DNA from: Salinarimonas sp046292825
GTDB lineage: Bacteria; Pseudomonadota; Alphaproteobacteria; Rhizobiales; Beijerinckiaceae
Assembly (NCBI RefSeq): GCF_046292825.1
Contig: NZ_JBKBQG010000014.1
Coordinates: 26,243-90,242 of the forward strand
Length of the DNA stretch: 64,000 nucleotides
Direction of reading: 5' to 3'
The notes below the pieces were generated by a model, which saw only the letters and a program-made list of their open reading frames with translations, was not told the origin of the DNA and made no database searches. The first letter of the stretch is position 1, and each line of letters opens with the position of its first letter. Of this stretch, positions 58,883 through 64,000 are shown piece after piece. A program made the position numbers and the translations under genes.

Positions 58883-59218
58883 TCAGCGCTCGACGGGCAT
58901 GTCCGGACGACCACCGGTCGCGTCGCCGCCCGGCGGGCGCATCAGGATCCGCTCTTCGAGATCGGCCTCTCGGGCTTCCGCGGGCGTGGGGCGCTCGCCG
59001 ATCGGCGGCTCGATCAGGGCCCCCGTCGCCTCCGGATCGGGGGCATTCGCCTCGGCCGCGTAGACGGAGAGCGGCAGGAACAGCCCGGCGATGGCGGGGT
59101 CGAGGCCGCGCTCGGCGCTCGCGGGCGCCGCGAGGATCGCCAGTCCCAGGACGCCACCGACGATCGCGCAGTATTCGGCGGGGCCGGAGCGGCGGCGGGG
59201 TCTGTTCGTCAACGACAT
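58883..59218 (-). CDS. Small membrane or secreted hypothetical protein
   Basis: A 111-residue protein. The basic N-terminus MSLTNRPRRRSGPAEYCAIVG leads into a hydrophobic stretch (IVGGVLGLAILAAPASA) that could be a signal peptide or anchor, with A-S-A before E34. The remainder is an acidic, proline-rich tail (APDPEATGALIEPPIGERPTPAEAREADLEERIL) without recognisable domain. The ATG at 59218 is preferred because GGAGGGAGG lies six bases upstream; another ATG two codons earlier sits almost on that site. It is divergent from the cupredoxin-like gene and upstream of the cold-shock gene. No family assigned. Confidence 0.65.
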   Translation of the reverse strand: MSLTNRPRRRSGPAEYCAIVGGVLGLAILAAPASAERGLDPAIAGLFLPLSVYAAEANAPDPEATGALIEPPIGERPTPAEAREADLEERILMRPPGGDATGGRPDMPVER

Positions 59219-59378
59219 CGGCATCCTCCCTCCGGCGCTCGGTCGCGCCGGAAAACGCGAGCGGTGCCAAACGCTTGTGAGGAGAGAAATACGGCCGACG
59301 ACTTCGGGTTCCATCCGCTCCCGACCCGTCGGCGGCCACGCACCGGAACCGCCCTCGACGCCCGAGCATTGAGAATGC

Positions 59379-60065
59379 ATGTCCAAGAGAGACCAGAAAC
59401 CCTCCGCCGCCGCGCCGCGTGCAGCCCCCGCGAGCGCAGCCCCCGCGAGCCCCGTCCTCGGCACCCGGCGCGTCGTCGCCGCTCTGTCCGGCGCGATCGC
59501 TCTCGTCTCCATGACCGGCGTCGCGGGCGCGCAGCCTCAGGCCGGCTTCCCGACGCTCACGCCACCCGATGCGACGCATCAGGCGATCCCGGTCGAAGTC
59601 GCCGTGACGCTGCAGGACGGCGCGGTCGCCTGCCGCCCGCCGGAGGCGCGGCTGCCGGCCGGCACGATCGTGCGACTGCAGATCGTCAACCTCACGGAAC
59701 ACGCCGCCGCCATCGTCGCGCCCGACTTCTTCGGCGCCGGCGAGCGGATCGCGAGCGTGGTCGCGGCGCAATACACGCCCGGCGCGCCGGCGATCGTCGT
59801 GTCGCCCGGCGCGATCGGCCAGGTCGTCGTCGAGGTGGGCGCTCCGGGCGTCTATCGGATGGTCTGCGACGCGGCCGCCCCCGGCGTGACGCCCGGCGAA
59901 GCCGAGATCGCCGTCATCGCCGAGGGCATGCAGGCGCCGCCGGGCGGTGAAGGCATGCAAGGCCAGCAGGGCATGCAGATGCCGCAGCAAGGTCAGGGCG
60001 GACAGGCGCCCGGCGGCCAGGGCGGCGGCATGCAGATGCCGTTCTTCCCGGCGCCAGGGGGCTGA
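59379..60065 (+). CDS. Secreted cupredoxin-like hypothetical protein
   Basis: A 228-residue protein with an Ala/Pro-rich N-terminus, a membrane-spanning or signal segment (about 30-51, RVVAALSGAIALVSMTGVAGAQ) and a beta-rich domain (about 65-185): VEVAVTLQDGAVACRPPEARLPAGTIVRLQIVNLTEHAAAIVAPDFF, then APGVYRMVCDAAAPG. The spacing of NLTEH and YRMVCD resembles the His and Cys ligands of cupredoxins, though a full copper site is not proven. The C-terminus is a Met/Gln/Gly-rich tail (GMQGQQGMQMPQQGQ), potentially metal-binding. It is convergent with the heme-binding-like gene 10 bp away. Function is unknown; periplasmic copper handling is one possibility. Confidence 0.65.
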   Translation: MSKRDQKPSAAAPRAAPASAAPASPVLGTRRVVAALSGAIALVSMTGVAGAQPQAGFPTLTPPDATHQAIPVEVAVTLQDGAVACRPPEARLPAGTIVRLQIVNLTEHAAAIVAPDFFGAGERIASVVAAQYTPGAPAIVVSPGAIGQVVVEVGAPGVYRMVCDAAAPGVTPGEAEIAVIAEGMQAPPGGEGMQGQQGMQMPQQGQGGQAPGGQGGGMQMPFFPAPGG

Positions 60066-60075
60066 TCGCCCGCGA

Positions 60076-60510
60076 TCAGGCTCCGGTCTCGGCGACGAGG
60101 CCGGCCGCCTCGATGCCGGCGACCGCCGCGAACTCGTCGTTGTCCGACAATTCGCCCGAGATCCCGACCGACCCGAGAAGGCGCCCCGCGGAATCGCGCA
60201 CGAGCACGCCGCCGGGCACCGGCACCAGCATGCCGCCCACCGCATGGGTCGCCGCCGCGACGAAATGCGGGCGCTCCGCCGCCATCTTGCCGAGCGCGCG
60301 CGAGGACACCCCGAGCGCGACCGCGCCATAGGCCTTGCCCATCGCGATCTCGCCGCGCTTGAGGGAGGTCCCGTCCTCCGCCTCGAAGGCCTTGAGGGCG
60401 CCGCGGGCGTCGTAGACGGCGATCGCGAGCGGCTTGAAGCCCTTCTCGCGGGCGATCGACAACGCGCTCGCGACGATGGTGCGGGCGGCTTCGCGGGTCA
60501 GGTCGGTCAT
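60076..60510 (-). CDS. GlcG/HbpS-family (DUF336) protein
   Basis: A 144-residue protein of the GlcG/HbpS family. N-terminal LTREAARTIVASALSIAREKGFKPLAIAVYDARG, central KRGEIAMGKAYGAVALGVSSR and C-terminal VPGGVLVRDSAGRLLGSVGISGELSDNDEFAAVAGIEAAGL match the family throughout. HbpS binds heme in Streptomyces, while GlcG-like members are linked to glycolate or diol use; the true ligand here is not known. No signal peptide is present, so it is cytosolic. GAGGAGAG precedes the ATG at 60510 at good spacing. It converges with the cupredoxin-like gene, so no operon link exists. Confidence 0.85.
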   Translation of the reverse strand: MTDLTREAARTIVASALSIAREKGFKPLAIAVYDARGALKAFEAEDGTSLKRGEIAMGKAYGAVALGVSSRALGKMAAERPHFVAAATHAVGGMLVPVPGGVLVRDSAGRLLGSVGISGELSDNDEFAAVAGIEAAGLVAETGA

Positions 60511-60743
60511 CGCTCTCTCCTCGATCGGCGACAGGCGGGCGGACGCGCCCCCTCCCCGCCCCTGTAGCGCAAGAGGCGGCCCCGCGCACCCGCTCGCCCG
60601 GGCAAAGCTCCTTTCCCGCGGCACCGGAACCGCCGCCGCGCCGCGGGCGTCATCCCCCGACCGGATCGCGGGGCGCGCGCTCCGCCAGGACCAGCAAGAC
60701 GACGCACACAGCAAGACGACGCACGACAACACAGGAGAACCCC

Positions 60744-61865
60744 ATGCTGCATCTCGATCCCGTCACCGTGGAGGAGGTCCGCCGGCTCGACGCGGAGCGG
60801 GGCGCGCCCTGCGTGTCGCTCTACATGCCGACGCAGCCCGCGACCATCCCCTCCTGGCGCGAGGACACCCTCGCCTTCCGCGAGCTGCGGCGCGACACGG
60901 CGCGGCGGCTCGAAGAGGCGCAGGCCGACAAGCGCGCCGCCGCGGCGATCGACGAGCGGCTCTCCGCCCTCGAGGACGACCCGGAGTTCTGGCGTTACAT
61001 GGCCCACGGGCTCGCCGTCTTCGCGACGCCCGACGCCGTGCGCACCTTCCGCCTGCCGATGCAGGTGGGGCGCCGGGTGGAGATCTCCGACCGCTTCCAC
61101 GTCAAGCCGCTCGCGCCGATCCTCGCGCGCCCGCACGACGCCTACGTGCTCGAGATGTCGCAGAAGCGCGTGCGGCTCCTCGCGGTGACGGAAGGCGACG
61201 TGAGCGAGGTGGACGTCCCCGACCTCCCCCGCTCCCTCGACGACTTCATCACGAGCGAGCGCACGCCCGAGATCACCGACATGGCCGAAACCCAGCAATC
61301 GGCCGAGAAGAAGATGCGCCAGGAGCAGTTCGCCCACGGGATCGAGCGGGCGCTGCGTCCCTTCCTCCAGAACAAGTCCACGCCGCTCGTGGTCGCGGGG
61401 GTGGACACGATCACGACCTTCTTCCGCCACGCGACGCATTACCCGCACCTGACGAAGGAGACCATCTCCGGCAACCAGGAGCACACGCACGACCAGGAGA
61501 TCGCCGAGCGCGCCCGCGCCATCGTCGCCTCCCACGAGAAGGAGCGGGTCGAGGCCCTGATCGCCCGCGCCGAGGCCCTGCGCAACGAGAACCGCGGCTC
61601 GTTCGACATTTCGGAGATCGCGCGCGCGGCCGAGGAGGGCCGGGTCGAGGCGCTCGTCGTGTGCCTCGACGAGGCGGTCTACGGCACGCTCGAGGCCGGG
61701 ATCGGCTCCTTCGTGCCGGGAGCGGAGGCGAGCGCCACCACCTACGACGTCCTCGACGAGCTCGTCGGCCGCACCCTGCGCACCGGCGGCACGGCGCTCG
61801 CCGCCCCGCGCGGGGATCTGCGCGAGGGCGTCAAGGCCGCGGCGGTGTTCCGCTACGCGGCCTGA
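60744..61865 (+). CDS. Bacterial archaeo-eukaryotic release-factor-like (baeRF) protein
   Basis: A 373-residue soluble protein with the baeRF layout. The N-terminal region is GAPCVSLYMPTQPAT with a helical stretch, the central RNase-H-like fold is HDAYVLEMSQKRVRLLAVTEGDVSEVDVPDLP, and a C-terminal eRF1/L7Ae-like domain includes STPLVVAGVDTITTFFRHATHYPHLTKETISGN and VEALVVCLDEAVYGTLE. This family was described bioinformatically as bacterial relatives of eRF1/Pelota/Vms1 and is thought to act on stalled ribosomes, but most members are uncharacterised. The ATG at 60744 is preceded by AGGAGAA. A 16-bp direct duplication (AGCAAGACGACGCAC) lies just upstream. The absence of a GGQ motif argues against peptide release activity in this one. 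Confidence 0.78.
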   Translation: MLHLDPVTVEEVRRLDAERGAPCVSLYMPTQPATIPSWREDTLAFRELRRDTARRLEEAQADKRAAAAIDERLSALEDDPEFWRYMAHGLAVFATPDAVRTFRLPMQVGRRVEISDRFHVKPLAPILARPHDAYVLEMSQKRVRLLAVTEGDVSEVDVPDLPRSLDDFITSERTPEITDMAETQQSAEKKMRQEQFAHGIERALRPFLQNKSTPLVVAGVDTITTFFRHATHYPHLTKETISGNQEHTHDQEIAERARAIVASHEKERVEALIARAEALRNENRGSFDISEIARAAEEGRVEALVVCLDEAVYGTLEAGIGSFVPGAEASATTYDVLDELVGRTLRTGGTALAAPRGDLREGVKAAAVFRYAA

Positions 61866-61944
61866 CCGCGCGCATTTCCGGTTGCCCGCCGCTGCGTCCG
61901 ACCTATCCTGACCGCGACGAATCGGGACGGGTCGGAGAGGGCGG

Positions 61945-62664
61945 ATGGCGCAGAGCACAGTCCTGACGCGGGCCGGCCTCGTGCGTGGCGCGAAGGCCGG
62001 CCAGCCGCTCGCGGTGGCGACCTTCATCTACGGCATCGCCTTCGGCCTGATGGCGCAGCAGATCTCGCTCTCGCTGCTCGAGGCCGCGCTCGTCAGCGCC
62101 TTCGTGTATTCCGGCACGGCGCAGCTCGCGATGATCGGCATCCTCGCGGAAGCCGGCGGAGCCGCGGGGGTGGGCGTCGTCTCGATCGCGGTCACCGTCC
62201 TCGTGATGAACGCGCGCTACTTCCTCTTCTCGGCGGCCTTGCGCCCCTGGCTCGGCGGGCTGACGCCGGGGCGCGCCTATGGCAGCCTCTACTTCCTCGG
62301 CGACGGCAATTGGCTGCTCTCGATGAAGGCGCACGATGCGGGCGAAGAGGATGCGGGCTTTCTCCTCGGCTCCGGGCTCCTCATCTTCGCGGGCTGGATG
62401 GCGGGCACCGCGCTCGGCGTCAGCGCGGGCGCCGTCGCGCCCGATCCGCGCGTGCTCGGCCTCGATTTCCTGCTCGTCGCCTTCGCCGGCGCGATGATGC
62501 TCGCGATGACGAAGGCGCGGGCCGATCTCCTCGTGATCGCGGCGGGCGCGCTCGCGGCGATCGCGGTCGGGAGCCTCGCCTCCTTCGGCTGGGCGATCGT
62601 CGCGGCGGGGCTGGCGGGCGGCGCGGTCGCCTATCTGCGCGTGCGGGCGGGGATCGGCGGATGA
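61945..62664 (+). CDS. azlC: AzlC-family branched-chain amino-acid exporter, large subunit
   Basis: A 239-residue membrane protein with about seven helices. N-terminal GQPLAVATFIYGIAFGLMAQQ, the loop SAFVYSGTAQLAMI and VTVLVMNARYFLFSAALRPWL are AzlC signatures. AzlC with AzlD exports branched-chain amino acids or analogues and is often regulated by Lrp. The stop overlaps the start of azlD (ATGA), so the two subunits are made in a coupled way. The start ATG at 61945 is 79 bp after the baeRF-like gene. Confidence 0.88.
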   Translation: MAQSTVLTRAGLVRGAKAGQPLAVATFIYGIAFGLMAQQISLSLLEAALVSAFVYSGTAQLAMIGILAEAGGAAGVGVVSIAVTVLVMNARYFLFSAALRPWLGGLTPGRAYGSLYFLGDGNWLLSMKAHDAGEEDAGFLLGSGLLIFAGWMAGTALGVSAGAVAPDPRVLGLDFLLVAFAGAMMLAMTKARADLLVIAAGALAAIAVGSLASFGWAIVAAGLAGGAVAYLRVRAGIGG

Positions 62665-62969
62665 GCCTCGATGCCGACCTCGTGCCGCTGCTTCTCGCGG
62701 TGGCGCTCGTGTCCTATCTGTGCCGCGCGGGCGGCTTCTTCCTGATGCGCTTCGTACCGCGCTCGGACGCGCTCGATGCCGCGCTCAAGGCGACGCCGCT
62801 CGGGGTGATGGCCGGCATCGTGGCCCTGACCGCGATCCGCGGACGGCCCGAGGAGCTCGCCGCGCTCGGCGCCGTCGCCCTCGTGATGATCGCGACCCGC
62901 AACGACCTCGCCGCCGCCCTCGCCGGCGCCGCGACGCTCGCGCTGATGCGCGCGACGTTGGGGGTGTGA
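62661..62969 (+). CDS. azlD: AzlD-family amino-acid exporter, small subunit
   Basis: A 102-residue membrane protein with three or four helices, fitting the AzlD family (SYLCRAGGFFLMRFVPRSDALDAALKATPLGVMAGIV, then VALVMIATRNDLAAALAGAATLAL). It forms the exporter with AzlC and shares the four-base overlap at its start. It converges on dxs with 20 bp between the stops. Confidence 0.88.
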   Translation: MSLDADLVPLLLAVALVSYLCRAGGFFLMRFVPRSDALDAALKATPLGVMAGIVALTAIRGRPEELAALGAVALVMIATRNDLAAALAGAATLALMRATLGV

Positions 62970-62988
62970 GGCGCCCCCGGGGCGTCGC

Positions 62989-64000
62989 TCACGCCCGCGC
63001 CTTCGCCTCGTCCGCGCGGCCGAGCGCCTCGAAGACCTTCGCGACGATGCCCTGCGCGTCGAGGCCGGCTTGCGCGTACATCCTGGCGGGCTTGTCGTGG
63101 TCGATATAGGCGTCCGGCAGGACCATGGCGCGCACCTTCAACCCCCGGTCGAGGGCGCCGTGTTCGGCGAGCGCGTGCAGCACGAAGGAGCCGAAGCCGC
63201 CGATCGAGCCTTCCTCGATCGTGATCAGCACCTCGTGGTCGCGCGCGAGCCGCAGGACGAGGTCGGTGTCGAGGGGCTTGGCGAAGCGCGCGTCGGCGAC
63301 GCTCGTCGAGAGGCCCCGCGCCTCGAGCTCTTCGGCCGCCGCGAGCGCCTCGGCGAGCCGCGTGCCGAGCGACAGGAGCGCGACGCGCGTGCCCTCGCGG
63401 ATCATGCGGCCTTTTCCGATCTCGAGTGGCATTCCCCGCTCGGGCATCTCGACGCCCACCCCCTCCCCGCGCGGATAGCGAAGCGCGATCGGGCCCGTGT
63501 CGTGGGCGGCCATGGTCGCGACCATGTGGACGAGCTCGGCCTCGTCGGCGGCGGCCATGATCGTCATGTTCGGGAGGCAGCCGAGATAGGCGACGTCGAA
63601 GGAGCCCGCATGGGTCGGCCCGTCGGCGCCGACCAGGCCCGCGCGGTCCATCGCGAAGCGGACCGGCAGGTTCTGGATCGCGACGTCGTGCACCACCTGG
63701 TCGTAGGCGCGCTGCAGGAAGGTCGAGTAGATCGCGACGAACGGCTTGTAGCCCTCGCACGCCATGCCGGCCGCGAAGGTCACCGCGTGCTGCTCGGCGA
63801 TGCCCACGTCGAAGGTGCGCTTGGGAAAAGCCTGGCCGAACAGGTCGATCCCGGTGCCCGACGGCATCGCCGCGGTGACCGCCACGATCTTCTCGTCGCG
63901 CTCGGCTTCTGCTATGAGGGATTGCCCGAACACCTTCGTATAGGCCGGCGCGTTGGCCTTGGGCTTGGCCTGCGCGCCCGTCACCACGTCGAAGGTGACG
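62989..64000 (-). CDS. dxs: 1-deoxy-D-xylulose-5-phosphate synthase, C-terminal part (5' end beyond window)
   Basis: The last 330 or so residues of DXS, which condenses pyruvate and glyceraldehyde-3-phosphate, the entry step of the MEP isoprenoid pathway. The pyrimidine-binding and C-terminal transketolase domains are clear: FDVGIAEQHAVTFAAGMACEGYKPFVAIYSTFLQRAYDQVVHDVAIQNLPVRFAMDRAGLVGADGPTHAGSFDVAYL, then the C-terminal VLITIEEGSIGGFGSFVLH. The reading frame continues to base 64000, so the thiamine-diphosphate domain lies outside. It is the second MEP gene in the window after ispH, 26 kb away. The stop is 20 bp from the convergent azlD. Confidence 0.93.
   Translation of the reverse strand, partial: VTFDVVTGAQAKPKANAPAYTKVFGQSLIAEAERDEKIVAVTAAMPSGTGIDLFGQAFPKRTFDVGIAEQHAVTFAAGMACEGYKPFVAIYSTFLQRAYDQVVHDVAIQNLPVRFAMDRAGLVGADGPTHAGSFDVAYLGCLPNMTIMAAADEAELVHMVATMAAHDTGPIALRYPRGEGVGVEMPERGMPLEIGKGRMIREGTRVALLSLGTRLAEALAAAEELEARGLSTSVADARFAKPLDTDLVLRLARDHEVLITIEEGSIGGFGSFVLHALAEHGALDRGLKVRAMVLPDAYIDHDKPARMYAQAGLDAQGIVAKVFEALGRADEAKARA

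Overview
The window is very GC-rich, densely packed chromosomal DNA. The gene set (HpnCDE-type squalene synthesis, CrtN/CrtI-like desaturases, an ExoD-family protein, a CheZ-like phosphatase, DUF1523, AzlCD, basic amino-acid ABC transport) points to an alphaproteobacterium of the Hyphomicrobiales, probably near Methylobacterium or Salinarimonas; the family-level placement is inference. No prophage, integrase, transposase or CRISPR array was seen. Almost everything looks like core or lineage-core DNA, punctuated by structured intergenic repeats.

Layout. 0-5.8 kb: SH3 protein (cut by the left edge), DUF2231, inositol monophosphatase plus lipid kinase, GntP-type permease, metallo-hydrolase, and a 33-residue membrane microprotein with its own promoter and terminator. 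5.9-13.7 kb: amidase and divergent TetR regulator, then a polar/basic amino-acid ABC transporter with two sister binding proteins and an agmatinase-family enzyme. 13.8-16.6 kb: polysaccharide flippase, ExoD, tRNA-Asn, small secreted protein. 16.7-21.5 kb: photolyase followed by FAD oxidoreductase, DUF1365 and cyclopropane-fatty-acid synthase with overlapping stops and starts. 21.7-35.7 kb: YihA GTPase, MarR, HerA-like ATPase, PurA, a probable structured small RNA, MFS transporter, CheZ-like phosphatase and an exonuclease-CBS-nucleotidyltransferase fusion.

35.8-46.8 kb is the centrepiece: a leftward isoprenoid locus. Five genes (acyltransferase, CrtQ-like glycosyltransferase, fused HpnC-HpnD, HpnE, IspH) overlap by 4 bp or lie within 4 bp of each other. 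Just upstream are two CrtN/CrtI-type desaturases flanking a DUF2141 protein. Together this reads as IPP/DMAPP supply, squalene, desaturation/oxidation, glycosylation and acylation, the logic of staphyloxanthin but starting from squalene. C30 carotenoids made through squalene are known from Methylobacterium; the fused synthase and the coupled operon with IspH are the parts that look unusual. A dxs gene cut by the right edge is a second MEP-pathway gene.

46.8-64 kb: GMP reductase, hemerythrin-like protein, RpiR regulator, a Wzz/Wzc-like chain-length protein with a degenerate kinase domain, polysaccharide deacetylase, DUF1523, acyl-CoA ligase, Q-rich secreted protein, double cold-shock protein, cupredoxin-like and HbpS/GlcG-like proteins, a baeRF-like protein, AzlCD and partial Dxs.

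Intergenic DNA carries at least four families of palindromic elements built from shared hairpin modules (copies at 8048, 21517, 23525, 24540, 33102, 33330, 41793, 48005 and 48178). They explain most of the longer gaps.
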